From Rhodanobacter sp. Root480 (GTDB lineage Bacteria; Pseudomonadota; Gammaproteobacteria; Xanthomonadales; Rhodanobacteraceae), in contig NZ_LMEX01000002.1 in assembly GCF_001426645.1 (NCBI RefSeq), positions 702,322 to 766,321 of the forward strand: 64,000 nt of DNA, written 5' to 3'. Positions 47,217-56,197 of the stretch are shown here, one piece after another (within the stretch, counting starts at the first letter, position 1; every line of letters starts with the position of its first letter). The notes under the pieces are model-generated. The model did no database searches, was not told the origin of the DNA, and saw only the letters and a list, made by a program, of their open reading frames with translations. The position numbers were made by a program, and so were the translations under genes.

Positions 47217-48281
47217 CTAGGCGGCAGGCAGCGTCTGCAGATCCCAGCGCGGGCGCACCTGCACGGTTTCGTCCTGATGCTGGCCGCTGGCCAGACGGAT
47301 GGCGCCGGCCAGCGCAATCATCGCGCCGTTGTCCGTGCAGAACACCAGCCGCGGGAAATACACCTGGAAACCGTCTTTCTCGCCGGCCTTCGCCAGCTCC
47401 GCGCGCAGGTGCCGGTTGGCGCCCACGCCGCCGGCGATCACCAGCCGCCTGGCGCCGCAGGCCTGCAGCGCACGACGGCACTTGATGATCAGGGTGTCGA
47501 CGATCGCCTCCTGGAACGCGCGGGCGATGTCGGCGCGGGTCTGCTCGCTCTGGTCCGATTTCTGCCAGGCCAGCAGGACCTGGGTCTTCAGGCCGGAGAA
47601 GCTGAAATCAAGCCCGGGCCGATCGGTCATCGGGCGCGAGAAGCGGAACGCGCCGGCCGTGCCCTGCTCGGCCAGCTTCGCCAGCGCCGGGCCGCCGGGA
47701 TACGGCAAGCCCATCATCTTGGCGGTCTTGTCGAAGGCCTCGCCCGCGGCGTCATCCAGGGTATCGCCCAGGATGGTGTACTGGCCGATCGCCTTGACCT
47801 CCACCAGCAGCGAATGGCCGCCGGACACCAGCAAGGCCACGAACGGCGGCTCGGGCGGGTTTTCCTCCAGCAACGGCGCCAGCAGGTGGCCCTCCATATG
47901 ATGGACACCCACGGCCGGTACGCCCAGCGCCCAGGCCAGCGCGCGGCCCGCCGAGGCACCCACCAGCAGCGCGCCGACCAGGCCGGGGCCGGCGGTATAC
48001 GCCACCCCGCCCAGGTCCTGCACGGTGAGGCCCGCCTGGGCCAGCGCCTCGCGGATCAACGGCAGCAGCTTGCGCACGTGGTCGCGGCTGGCCAGCTCCG
48101 GCACCACGCCGCCGTAATCGGCGTGCAGCTTGATCTGGCTGTACAGCGTATGGGCCAGCAAGCCACGGCCCGGCGCGTCCGGCTCCCAGCGCAGCAGGGC
48201 TACACCGGTCTCGTCGCAGGAGCTCTCGATGCCCAGGATTGGCCGGTTGTTGACCGGCTTTGAAAATTCTTTGTTATCCAC
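47217..48281 (-). CDS. tsaD: tRNA N6-adenosine threonylcarbamoyltransferase TsaD
   Basis: A 354-residue ASKHA-fold enzyme needed for the t6A modification of ANN-decoding tRNAs. It opens with [15 protein letters not shown], carries the metal-binding HHMEGH, and has [34 protein letters not shown] and [12 protein letters not shown]. The only available start is GTG at 48281, which adds about a dozen residues ([13 protein letters not shown]) before the conserved region; no ribosome site is visible. It is divergent from rpsU, and the rpsU -35 lies inside its first codons. Confidence 0.96.
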   Translation of the reverse strand: MDNKEFSKPVNNRPILGIESSCDETGVALLRWEPDAPGRGLLAHTLYSQIKLHADYGGVVPELASRDHVRKLLPLIREALAQAGLTVQDLGGVAYTAGPGLVGALLVGASAGRALAWALGVPAVGVHHMEGHLLAPLLEENPPEPPFVALLVSGGHSLLVEVKAIGQYTILGDTLDDAAGEAFDKTAKMMGLPYPGGPALAKLAEQGTAGAFRFSRPMTDRPGLDFSFSGLKTQVLLAWQKSDQSEQTRADIARAFQEAIVDTLIIKCRRALQACGARRLVIAGGVGANRHLRAELAKAGEKDGFQVYFPRLVFCTDNGAMIALAGAIRLASGQHQDETVQVRPRWDLQTLPAA

Positions 48282-48289
48282 GGTATAAT
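48260..48289 (+). promoter_or_regulatory. rpsU promoter TTGAAA-N18-TATAAT
   Basis: A good -35 (48260-48265) and a consensus -10 (48284-48289). Transcription would start near 48296, giving a leader of about 50 bases before rpsU. The promoter overlaps the start of divergent tsaD. Confidence 0.7.
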
Positions 48290-48348
48290 TCGCGGCTCGC
48301 TCTATCCAACAGTCCCGACAGCGGGACAGATTACCACTCGGAGTTTCC

Positions 48349-48564
48349 ATGCCCAACGTAAAAGTTCGCGAGAACGAGCCGTTCGAGATTGCACTGCGTC
48401 GTTTCAAGCGTACCTGCGAAAAGGCCGGCGTCCTGGCTGAAACGCGCAAGCGCGAGTTCTACGAAAAGCCCACCCAGGAGCGCAAGCGCAAGCGCGCTGC
48501 CGCCGTCAAGCGTCACCTGCGCCGCCTGTCGCGCGACGTGTCGCGCAAAGTCCGCCTGTACTGA
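48349..48564 (+). CDS. rpsU: 30S ribosomal protein bS21
   Basis: A 71-residue basic ribosomal protein that helps base-pair mRNA in initiation. The sequence [20 protein letters not shown] and [23 protein letters not shown] stretch (here [20 protein letters not shown]) are diagnostic. GGAG lies 8 bp before the ATG. First gene of an rpsU-yqeY-DUF1328-dnaG series. Confidence 0.98.
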   Translation: MPNVKVRENEPFEIALRRFKRTCEKAGVLAETRKREFYEKPTQERKRKRAAAVKRHLRRLSRDVSRKVRLY

Positions 48565-48757
48565 TTCCTGTCTCGATCCACCGCCCGTCGGTGGGTCCGC
48601 ACACAGGAAGCGCGGTCGGCGCCAGCTCTTTGACGAGAGCCGCTCGCAGCCACCGCAAGCACTCGGACGCGAATTGGCCGGTGTTGTCCTCGGGGCAACG
48701 CCGGCTTTGCCGTTTCCGTAAAATCGATTTTTCGCCCTACCCCACGAGGCTTTCGCC

Positions 48758-49204
48758 ATGACGCTCAAGCAACAGCTTACCGACGACATGAAAACCGCCA
48801 TGCGCGGCGGCGACAAGCACCGGCTGGGGGTGATCCGGTTGATGCTGGCCGCGATCAAGCAGCACGAAGTGGATGAGCGCGTGGAACAGACCGACGCCAT
48901 GGTGCTGGCCACGCTGGAAAAGATGCTGAAGCAGCGCCGCGATTCGGTCAGCCAGTTCGATGCAGCCAACCGCGACGACCTGGCCGCGATCGAGCGCGCC
49001 GAGATGGTGGTGATCGAGGCCTATCTGCCGGCCAAGCTGAGCGAGGCGGAGATCGACACGCTGATCGACGCCGCCATCGCCGAAACCGGCGCCAGCTCGC
49101 CGCGCGACATGGGCAAGGTGGTGGCCGCGGTGAAGGACAAGGCCGCCGGCCGCGCCGACATGGCCGTGGTCTCCGGCAAGATCAAGGCACGCCTGGCACC
49201 CTGA
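48758..49204 (+). CDS. yqeY: GatB/YqeY domain protein
   Basis: A 148-residue helical protein: MTLKQQLTDDMKTAMRGGDK, then LGVIRLMLAAIKQHEVDE and VIEAYLPAKLSEAEIDTLID, ending with the GRADMAVVSGKIKARL motif. It resembles the tRNA-binding tail domain of amidotransferase GatB. Its exact role is unknown; it is frequently encoded between rpsU and dnaG. A 193-bp gap without a gene separates it from rpsU. Confidence 0.95.
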   Translation: MTLKQQLTDDMKTAMRGGDKHRLGVIRLMLAAIKQHEVDERVEQTDAMVLATLEKMLKQRRDSVSQFDAANRDDLAAIERAEMVVIEAYLPAKLSEAEIDTLIDAAIAETGASSPRDMGKVVAAVKDKAAGRADMAVVSGKIKARLAP

Positions 49205-49308
49205 CCCGCCGCGGGGCGCCGATGCACCGCATTCACGCCTATCCCGCTAAAACATGACGGCATCTGCCGGCATACCGCCGCGCGAGACCTCATGGGTGGG
49301 AGAAACGC

Positions 49309-49479
49309 ATGCTGAAGTGGGCCATCATTTTCGCCATCGTGTCGCTGATCACCGGTTGGCTGGGTTTTGGCGGCGTGTCCGGCGCCACCGCCACGATCGC
49401 CAAGATCCTGTTCGCCTGTTTCGTGATCCTGTTCCTGCTGGCGATACTGGCGGTCATCGGCGTATTCCACATCCTTTGA
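49309..49479 (+). CDS. DUF1328 small membrane protein (YtjA-like)
   Basis: A 56-residue protein, [20 protein letters not shown] followed by [20 protein letters not shown] and a second hydrophobic helix ending VFHIL. The two TM segments and the GFGGVSG turn are the DUF1328 pattern. GGGAG lies 7 bp upstream. Function unknown. It sits between yqeY and dnaG. Confidence 0.88.
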   Translation: MLKWAIIFAIVSLITGWLGFGGVSGATATIAKILFACFVILFLLAILAVIGVFHIL

Positions 49480-49494
49480 GCGCCATTTGGCGCT

Positions 49495-49570
49495 GTGGGA
49501 GCGACTTCAGTCGCGATGCTTCTGCTTTGCAGCTTCAGGGCAAGAGCATCGCGACTGAAGTCGCTCCCAC
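49495..49570. repeat. REP-like palindrome, GTGGGAGCG family, first copy
   Basis: A perfect 25-bp inverted repeat (arms beginning GTGGGAGCGACTTCAGTCGC at 49495, complement ending at 49570) with a 26-base loop. The arms are identical to those at 53138-53213. It ends 22 bp before dnaG. Confidence 0.88.
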
Positions 49571-49592
49571 AACCGACTAAACTAGGCCGCTT

Positions 49593-51338
49593 ATGCGCGG
49601 CCTGATCCCCGACAGCTTCATCGATGAACTGCTTGCCCGCGTCGACATCGTCGACGTGGTCGAGCGGCGGGTGCCGCTGAAGAAGGCCGGCCGCGAATGG
49701 ACCGCCTGCTGTCCTTTCCACGACGAGCGCACGCCGTCGTTCTACGTCAGCCCCGCCAAGCAGTTCTTCCACTGTTTCGGCTGCGGCGTCAGCGGCAGCG
49801 CAATCAAGTTCATCATGGACTTCGACCGCCTGGAATTCCCCGATGCGGTGGAGGAATTGGCGCAGACGGCAGGCATGACGGTGCCGCGCGAAGCGGGCCG
49901 CGACGCCGCCCCGCGCGAGGACAAGACCGATCTCTACAGCTTGCTTGAGGACGCGGCCAGCTGGTACGAGCGTGAACTGCCACGCCACGCCGACGCCCAG
50001 GCGTATTGCAAGAAACGCGGCCTGGACCCCGACACCATCAAGCGTTTTCGCATCGGCTGGGCGCCCGCCGGCTACGACGGCGTGATGAAGGCGCTGGGCA
50101 ACAGCACCCGTCGGCGCGACCTGCTCGATCAGGCCGGCATGCTGGCCAGCGGTGACCGCGGCAAGTACGACCGCTTCCGCGAGCGGCTGATGTTCCCGAT
50201 CCTGGACCGCCGCGGCCGCGTGATCGCATTTGGCGGCCGCGTGGTGCAGGCCGCGCCGGCGTCGGGCCAGGCGCCGCCGAAATACCTCAATTCGCCCGAG
50301 ACGCCGCTGTTCCACAAGGGTCGCGAACTGTTCGCCCTGTGGCAGGTGAAGCAGGCCAACCAGAGCCTGGCGCGCATCGTGGTGGTCGAGGGCTACATGG
50401 ACGTGATCGCCCTGCACCAGGCCGGCCTGCCGATCGCGGTGGCCACGCTGGGTACCGCGACCACGCCCGACCACACTGAGATCCTGTTCCGCGCGGCGCC
50501 CGACGTGGTGTTCTGCTTCGATGGCGACCGCGCCGGCCGCGCCGCCGCGTGGAAGGCGCTGGAGGCCGCGCTGCCGCGGCTGCGCGATGGCCGCCAGGCG
50601 TATTTCCTGTTCCTGCCCGATGGCGAGGACCCCGATTCGCTGGTGCGCAAGGAAGGCAAGGACGGCTTCGAGAAGCGCATCAAGGAAGCGATGCCGCTGT
50701 CCGATTATTTCTTCAGCGAGCTGTCGCACGACGTGGACATGGGCAGCCTCGACGGCCGCGCGCGGCTGGCCGAACGGGCGCGCCCGCTGATCGGCAGGCT
50801 GCCCGATGGTGCGTTCCGCGACTTGATGGTGCAGGAATTGGAGAAGCGCAGCGGCGTGGGTGCCAACCTCCCCGCCAGCGTGCTCCATCGCGCCGCGCAC
50901 CAGCCCACGACGGTGCAGCGCAGCCTTGTGCGCAGCGCCATCTCGCTGCTGCTGGCCCAGCCGACGCTGGCCGACCGGGTCGAGAAGCCGTACCGCTTTC
51001 TGCGCCTGGACAAGCCCGGCGTAGGCCTGCTGGCCGAATTGCTGGACATGGCGCGGGCACGGCCGGGGATCAACTCGGCGATGCTGGTGGAGCATTTCAC
51101 CGAGCGGCCCGAATATGCTGCGCTGAAGAAACTGATGGCCACGCTGTCGGTGGGCGAGCCGGAAGCGCAGGCGATGGAATTCTTCGACGCCCTGGCACGC
51201 ATGGACGACCAGGCCACCACCCAGCGCCGCGACAGCCTGCTGGACAAGAGCCGCAGCGGTGCGCTGGACAGCGCCGAAAAGGCCGAGCTGCGCGAATTGC
51301 TGGCTGCTCGCGCGCGTCCACCCGTGGCGTCGACATGA
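49593..51338 (+). CDS. dnaG: DNA primase DnaG
   Basis: A 581-residue replicative primase. The N-terminal zinc finger is CCPFHDERTPSFYVSPAKQF and FHCFGCG (CHC2 type). The RNA-polymerase core has RDRFRERLMFPILDRRGRVI-like motifs (here KYDRFRERLMFPILDRRGRV), and the TOPRIM domain has VVVEGYMDVIALHQAG and FCFDGDRAGRAAAWKAL. The C-terminal helicase-interaction domain follows. rpoD, the usual next gene of the macromolecular synthesis operon, is absent; a DedA gene follows instead. Confidence 0.98.
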   Translation: MRGLIPDSFIDELLARVDIVDVVERRVPLKKAGREWTACCPFHDERTPSFYVSPAKQFFHCFGCGVSGSAIKFIMDFDRLEFPDAVEELAQTAGMTVPREAGRDAAPREDKTDLYSLLEDAASWYERELPRHADAQAYCKKRGLDPDTIKRFRIGWAPAGYDGVMKALGNSTRRRDLLDQAGMLASGDRGKYDRFRERLMFPILDRRGRVIAFGGRVVQAAPASGQAPPKYLNSPETPLFHKGRELFALWQVKQANQSLARIVVVEGYMDVIALHQAGLPIAVATLGTATTPDHTEILFRAAPDVVFCFDGDRAGRAAAWKALEAALPRLRDGRQAYFLFLPDGEDPDSLVRKEGKDGFEKRIKEAMPLSDYFFSELSHDVDMGSLDGRARLAERARPLIGRLPDGAFRDLMVQELEKRSGVGANLPASVLHRAAHQPTTVQRSLVRSAISLLLAQPTLADRVEKPYRFLRLDKPGVGLLAELLDMARARPGINSAMLVEHFTERPEYAALKKLMATLSVGEPEAQAMEFFDALARMDDQATTQRRDSLLDKSRSGALDSAEKAELRELLAARARPPVAST

Positions 51339-51465
51339 CGGTGCTGCACAGCCGCATCCGGGTATACGCACCGCGTCATCGTGCCTCGCCTCCCCTCCCC
51401 CGCCGACCGACTGTGGGATCATGCCGGCCCGCGATGCATGTCGCGCATGGCGCGCAAGGATATCG

Positions 51466-52086
51466 ATGGATCTTCTGCAACAACTGATTACGGTGTTTGC
51501 CGAGAACGGCTACGTTGCCGTGTTCATCGCGCTGATGATCTGCGGCGCGGGCCTGCCGTTGCCGGAGGACATCACCCTGGTGGCCGGTGGCGTGATCGCC
51601 GGGCTGGGCTACGCCAACGTGCATGTGATGTTCGCGCTGACGATGTTCGGCGTGCTGCTGGGCGACGCGGCGATCTTTCTGCTGGGTCATCACTATGGCG
51701 CGCGCATGCTGAAATGGCGCCTGGTGGCGCGCGTGCTGACGCCGACGCGCTATGCACAGGTGCAGGAAAAATTCGACCGCTATGGCAACCGCATGCTGTT
51801 TTTCGCGCGCTTCCTGCCCGGCATGCGCACCACCGTGTACATCACCGCCGGCACCACGCACCGGGTGTCGTTCTGGCGCTTTCTGCTGATCGACACGCTG
51901 GCGGCGCTGATCAGCGTGCCGTTCTGGGTTTACCTCGGCTACATCGGCGCCAACAACCACGAGTGGCTGGTGAAGTGGATGCACCGCGGCCAGACCAGCC
52001 TGTGGGTGGTGCTGGGCATCCTGCTGGTGACGCTGCTGGTGTTGTGGTGGCGCCATCGCTGCCGCGCGCGCTGCAACCTGCCTTGA
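51466..52086 (+). CDS. DedA-family membrane protein
   Basis: A 206-residue inner-membrane protein of the DedA/VTT group. The conserved parts are GAGLPLPEDITLVAGGVIAG near the N-terminus and FFARFLPGMRTTVYITAGTT, the F-x-R-x-x-P-G-x-R motif typical of the family. Members act in phospholipid flipping (undecaprenyl phosphate or phosphatidylethanolamine). The ATG follows AAGGA by 6 bp. The C-terminus ends in a TM helix and a basic tail. Confidence 0.92.
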   Translation: MDLLQQLITVFAENGYVAVFIALMICGAGLPLPEDITLVAGGVIAGLGYANVHVMFALTMFGVLLGDAAIFLLGHHYGARMLKWRLVARVLTPTRYAQVQEKFDRYGNRMLFFARFLPGMRTTVYITAGTTHRVSFWRFLLIDTLAALISVPFWVYLGYIGANNHEWLVKWMHRGQTSLWVVLGILLVTLLVLWWRHRCRARCNLP

Positions 52087-52134
52087 TCGCCACCCGCCGC
52101 AGGCCGCGTTGCCGCTCGATCGGGTACTGATCCC

Positions 52135-53130
52135 ATGTCGCTGCGACGCCTGCTCCCGGACAACTTCACCCTGGCCCTGCTGGCCACGGTGGTGCTGGCC
52201 TCGCTGCTGCCCTGTCGCGGCGAGACGGCACGGGTGTTCGACCTCATCACCGACGGCGCGATCGCGCTGCTGTTTTTCCTGCATGGCGCCAAGCTGCCGC
52301 GCCAGGCGATCGTGCAGGGCGTGACCCACTGGCGATTGCACCTGACCGTGTTCGCCAGCACCTTCGTGCTGTTTCCGCTGCTGGGACTGGCGTTGCAGCC
52401 GCTGGGCCAGGCGCTGCTGACGCCACAGCTTTATCTTGGCGTGCTGTTTGTCTGCGCGCTGCCATCCACCGTGCAGTCGTCGATTGCCTTCACCTCGATC
52501 GCCGGCGGCAATGTACCGGCAGCGGTGGTCAGCGCCTCGGTGTCCAACCTGATCGGCATCGTGCTGACGCCACTGCTGGTGGGCTTGTTGCTGGCCAGCC
52601 ATGGCGGCGGCATCTCATGGCACGGCGTGCTGGATATCGTGCTGCAGCTGTTGCTGCCGTTCGTGCTGGGCCATGTCGCACGGCGCTGGATCGGCACGTT
52701 CGTGGACCGGCACAAGCCGCTGCTGCGCCTCACCGACCAGAGCACGATCCTGCTGGTGGTGTACACCGCGTTCAGCGCCGCCGTGGTGCAGGGTCTGTGG
52801 CATGACACGCCGGTCGGCGCGCTGGTTTCCACCCTGGCGCTGAGCGCGCTGCTGCTGGCGCTGGTGATGACCACCGTGACCTGGGCCGCGCGACGGCTGG
52901 GCTTCTCGCGCAAGGACGAGATCGCCATCGTGTTCTGCGGCTCCAAGAAAAGCATGGCCAGCGGCATCCCGATGGCCAAGATCCTGTTCGCCGGCCAGCT
53001 CGGCGGCCTCGGCGCACTGGTGCTGCCGTTGATGATTTTTCATCAGTTGCAGTTGATGGTGTGCGCGGTGGTGGCGCGGCGGTACGCGATGCGTGGCGAT
53101 CACCCGAATTCCGAAGACCAAGCCACTTGA
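52135..53130 (+). CDS. Bile acid:sodium symporter family protein (YfeH-like)
   Basis: A 331-residue protein with about ten TM segments. It starts MSLRRLLPDNFTLALLATVV, and has LFFLHGAKLPRQAIVQGVTH, CALPSTVQSSIAFTSIAGGN and FCGSKKSMASGIPMAKILF, the SBF-like (YfeH) conserved elements. The transported solute is unknown; homologues move organic anions with sodium. It follows the DedA gene by 48 bp. Confidence 0.9.
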   Translation: MSLRRLLPDNFTLALLATVVLASLLPCRGETARVFDLITDGAIALLFFLHGAKLPRQAIVQGVTHWRLHLTVFASTFVLFPLLGLALQPLGQALLTPQLYLGVLFVCALPSTVQSSIAFTSIAGGNVPAAVVSASVSNLIGIVLTPLLVGLLLASHGGGISWHGVLDIVLQLLLPFVLGHVARRWIGTFVDRHKPLLRLTDQSTILLVVYTAFSAAVVQGLWHDTPVGALVSTLALSALLLALVMTTVTWAARRLGFSRKDEIAIVFCGSKKSMASGIPMAKILFAGQLGGLGALVLPLMIFHQLQLMVCAVVARRYAMRGDHPNSEDQAT

Positions 53131-53137
53131 AGGTGTT

Positions 53138-53213
53138 GTGGGAGCGACTTCAGTCGCGATGCTCCTGCTCTGGAGCCCCAAGGGAAAGGCATCGCGACTG
53201 AAGTCGCTCCCAC
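53138..53213. repeat. REP-like palindrome, GTGGGAGCG family, second copy
   Basis: A perfect 25-bp inverted repeat with the same arms as the copy at 49495-49570 but a different 26-base loop (GGAGCCCCAAGGGA region). It separates the convergent symporter and mgtA genes and may act as a terminator for both. Confidence 0.88.
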
Positions 53214-53231
53214 AGGAAACAGCGCGTGACG

Positions 53232-55859
53232 CTACAGCCAGCGGCCGTAGCGGCGGATGTAGATCACCTTCACCAGCTGGGTCAGCACGCAATAACTCGC
53301 CAGAGTGAGCGCCAGCCACGCGAAGTAGATCGGCGGCAGTGGCACCATGCCGATCTTCGCGCCCAGCGCGCTGAACGGAATCAGCATGCCGGCAATGATG
53401 ATGGCGATGGTCAGGCCCAGCACCGGCGCGGCGGCCGTGCTTTGCAGGAACGGGATGCGACGGGTGCGGATCATGTGCACGATCAGGGTCTGCGACAGCA
53501 GGCCCTCGATGAACCAGCCGGACTGGAACAGCGACTGCTGCGCCGGTGAGTTTGCACCGAAGTAATGCCACATCAGCCAGAACGTGGTGATGTCGAATAT
53601 CGAGCTGACCGGCCCCACCCACACCATGAACCGACCGATGTCGCCGGCATCCCATTGGCGCGGTCGGCTCAGGTAATCCTCATCCATGCGGTCGAACGGG
53701 ATCGACAGCTGCGAGATGTCGTAGAGCAGGTTCTGCACCAGGATCTGCAGCGGCAGCATCGGCAGGAACGGCAGGAACGCGCTGGCCACCAGCACGCTGA
53801 AGACGTTGCCGAAGTTGGAGCTGGCGGTCATCTTGATGTACTTCATGATGTTGCCGAAGGTGACGCGCCCTTCCAGCACGCCCTCCTCCAGCACCATCAG
53901 GTTTTTTTCCAGCAGGATGATGTCGGCCGACTCCTTGGCGATGTCGGTGGCGGTATCCACCGAGATGCCCACGTCGGCATCGTGCAGCGCCGGCGCGTCG
54001 TTGATGCCGTCGCCGAGAAAACCCACCGTGTGGCCCAGCCGCTGCAGCGAGCGCACCACCCGCGACTTCTGCAGCGGCGACATCTTGGCGAACACGGTGA
54101 CGCGCGCCACCTGCGCATCCAGCGCCGGGTCATCGAGCGCCTCGATCTCGCTGCCTTGCATCGAGTGGCGGACATCCAGCCCCACCTCGCGACAGATCTT
54201 GCGCGTCACCGCCTCGTTGTCGCCGGTGATCACCTTCACCGCGACACCGTGCTGGTGCAGCGCGCGGATCGCGGTGGCAGCCGAATCCTTCGGTGGATCG
54301 AGAAACGCCAGGCAACCGACGGCGATCAAGCCGCTTTCGTCGGCCACGCTGTAGGGCTGGCCGCGTGCGCTCTGGCGCTGCATGGCCACCACCAGCACGC
54401 GCAAGCCGTCCTCGTTGAGGCGGTGGGTCATCGCCTTGATGGCGCGGCGCCGGGCATCGGTCATCGGCTCGATCGCGTCGCCGGTCCGGGCGAAATCGCA
54501 GATCGCCAGCATCTCCTCGACCGCGCCCTTGCAGATCAGCAGGTGGTCGCCATCGCCTTCGGCCACCACCACCGACATGCGCCGGCGCTGGAAGTCGAAC
54601 GGGATCTCGTCGATCACCCGGAAGCGCGCCGCCGCCGTCTCCAGCTCGCGGTGTTCCAGCACCGCCTTGTCCATCAGGTTGCGCAGGCCGGTCTGGAAGC
54701 GGCTGTTGAGATAGCCGTACTCCAGTGCCTCACCGGAGGCCTCGCCATCCAGGTCGAGGTGGCGCTCCAGCACGATGCGATCGAGCGTGAGCGTGCCGGT
54801 CTTGTCCGTGCACAACACGTCCATCGCGCCGAAGTTCTGGATCGCGTTGAGCCGCTTCACCACCACCTTGCGCCGCGACATCGCCATCGCGCCGCGGGCC
54901 AGATTGGCGGTGACGATCAGCGGCAGCATCTCCGGGGTCAGGCCCACCGCGATCGACAACGCGAACAGGAAGGCCTCGGTCCAGCTGTGCTTGTCCAACC
55001 CGTTGATCAGGAAAACCACCGGCACCATCACCGCCATGAAGCGGATCAGCAGCCAGCTGACCCCGCTCACACCGCGATCGAAACTGGTCTGCACGCGCTG
55101 GCCGGTCATGCTGTGCGACAGCGACCCCAGATACGTGCGCGGGCCAGTGGCAAGCACCACCGCCACCGCGGTACCGCTCACCACGTTGGTGCCCATGTAG
55201 CAGATCGTGGGCAACTCCAGCGGATCGCCATCCGCCTGCGCTTCGGCGGCGGCGACAGGTGCGGACTTTTCCACCGGCAGCGATTCGCCGGTGAGGATCG
55301 CCTGGCTGATGAACAGATCCTTGGCGCTGAGCAGGCGCACGTCCGCGGGCACCATGTCCCCCGCGCCCAGGTGCACGATGTCGCCCGCCACCAGCTCGGC
55401 CACCGGCACCTCGATCATCTCGCTGTGGCCGTCGGACGCGCGCCGGGTCAGGCTGGCGGTGTTGCGCACCATCGCCTTCAGGCTGTCCGCCGCGCGCGAC
55501 GAACGGTATTCCTGGCTGAAGCTCAGCGCCACGCTGATCGCCACCATCACCGCGATGATCGCCGGCCCGGTCAGGTCCGTGCGATCGGTGAACAGCTGCA
55601 CCCCGGCCAGCACCAGCAGCACCACAATGAAGGGGTTCTTGAACGCACGCAGCAGCTGCCGCGCCCAGTGCGGCGGCTTCTCGTGCGCCACCTCGTTTGG
55701 CCCGTCACGATGCAGTCGCGCCCTGATCTGCGCCTCGTCGAGGCCGCCGTGCGTGGTCTCCAACGCCCGCAGCAACGCATCGACGGGACGAAACGCCTCC
55801 GCCGCGGCGCCTGGCCGCGCACCCTTCTTTTCCGGTCGCTGGATCGTGAAGTTGTTCAT
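53232..55859 (-). CDS. mgtA: Magnesium-transporting P-type ATPase MgtA
   Basis: An 875-residue P3B-type ATPase that imports Mg2+ across the inner membrane. The phosphorylated aspartate is in CTDKTGTLTLDR near residue 352. TGES (LTGESLPVEKSA) is the actuator loop, and VGFLGDGINDAPALHDADVG is the hinge motif. The N-terminal cation ATPase domain and C-terminal TM group (QILVQNLLYDISQLSIPFDR) match MgtA/MgtB. I start at MNNFTIQRPEKK. The 5' region contains a proline-rich ORF, a terminator and a hairpin, suggesting leader control by Mg2+. Confidence 0.96.
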   Translation of the reverse strand: MNNFTIQRPEKKGARPGAAAEAFRPVDALLRALETTHGGLDEAQIRARLHRDGPNEVAHEKPPHWARQLLRAFKNPFIVVLLVLAGVQLFTDRTDLTGPAIIAVMVAISVALSFSQEYRSSRAADSLKAMVRNTASLTRRASDGHSEMIEVPVAELVAGDIVHLGAGDMVPADVRLLSAKDLFISQAILTGESLPVEKSAPVAAAEAQADGDPLELPTICYMGTNVVSGTAVAVVLATGPRTYLGSLSHSMTGQRVQTSFDRGVSGVSWLLIRFMAVMVPVVFLINGLDKHSWTEAFLFALSIAVGLTPEMLPLIVTANLARGAMAMSRRKVVVKRLNAIQNFGAMDVLCTDKTGTLTLDRIVLERHLDLDGEASGEALEYGYLNSRFQTGLRNLMDKAVLEHRELETAAARFRVIDEIPFDFQRRRMSVVVAEGDGDHLLICKGAVEEMLAICDFARTGDAIEPMTDARRRAIKAMTHRLNEDGLRVLVVAMQRQSARGQPYSVADESGLIAVGCLAFLDPPKDSAATAIRALHQHGVAVKVITGDNEAVTRKICREVGLDVRHSMQGSEIEALDDPALDAQVARVTVFAKMSPLQKSRVVRSLQRLGHTVGFLGDGINDAPALHDADVGISVDTATDIAKESADIILLEKNLMVLEEGVLEGRVTFGNIMKYIKMTASSNFGNVFSVLVASAFLPFLPMLPLQILVQNLLYDISQLSIPFDRMDEDYLSRPRQWDAGDIGRFMVWVGPVSSIFDITTFWLMWHYFGANSPAQQSLFQSGWFIEGLLSQTLIVHMIRTRRIPFLQSTAAAPVLGLTIAIIIAGMLIPFSALGAKIGMVPLPPIYFAWLALTLASYCVLTQLVKVIYIRRYGRWL

Positions 55860-55907
55860 CGGATACTGCTTTGAATGCGGTGAGGTCGCAGTCGCCACGC
55901 GTCATCA

Positions 55908-55933
55908 CGAATGGACGTATGGACGTCCATTCG
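55908..55933 (-). promoter_or_regulatory. 11-bp hairpin in the mgtA leader
   Basis: CGAATGGACGT and ACGTCCATTCG are perfect complements around ATGG, about 50 bases before the mgtA start. It has no U tract, so it may be part of a leader structure or an operator palindrome. A related GACGTCCAT occurs at 56360-56368 farther upstream. Confidence 0.5.
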
Positions 55934-55935
55934 AT

Positions 55936-55977
55936 GAAAAAACGGAAAAAGCCTTGATATCGCGCAGCGGTCAAGGC
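55936..55977 (-). terminator. Intrinsic terminator between the leader ORF and mgtA
   Basis: On the minus strand GCCTTGA, 13 bases and TCAAGGC are followed by TTTTTCCGTTTTTTC. It lies 23 bp after the stop of the proline-rich ORF and 77 bp before mgtA, so on this strand it would cut the mgtA transcript short unless antitermination occurs. Confidence 0.65.
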
Positions 55978-55999
55978 CCGTCTGCCGGGCAGTCGCCCG

Positions 56000-56197
56000 T
56001 CAGTGGCTGAGTGGCGCGAAAGACGGGCCAGTCGCAGGTGGCGTCACCGGCTCGGCGGCATGCACGCCATCGGCCACCGGCGCGGCCAGCGGGGGCGGCA
56101 CGGTCACCACAAAGCCACGCTCGTGCCGGTCGGCGCCAACGGTCAACCAGGGCCGGCCGGCGAGGCGCCGGCGGCAGAATTCACGTATGAGCTTCAT
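56000..56197 (-). CDS. Proline-rich 65-residue ORF upstream of mgtA (possible leader peptide)
   Basis: MKLIREFCRRRLAGRPWLTV, then a C-terminal half with nine prolines in the last 32 residues, including PPP and two PP pairs. GGAG lies 8 bp before the ATG. The ORF ends 141 bp before mgtA on the same strand, and a terminator with a U tract lies between. In enterobacteria, short proline-containing ORFs in the mgtA and mgtC leaders sense Mg2+ because ribosomes falter on Pro codons; this one is longer (65 codons against 17). It could equally be an ordinary small protein. Confidence 0.6.
   Translation of the reverse strand: MKLIREFCRRRLAGRPWLTVGADRHERGFVVTVPPPLAAPVADGVHAAEPVTPPATGPSFAPLSH

Noticed and set aside
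49290-51422. 710-codon minus-strand open frame opposite dnaG
   Set aside because: Shadow frame rich in Arg, His and Ala; dnaG on the plus strand is certain.
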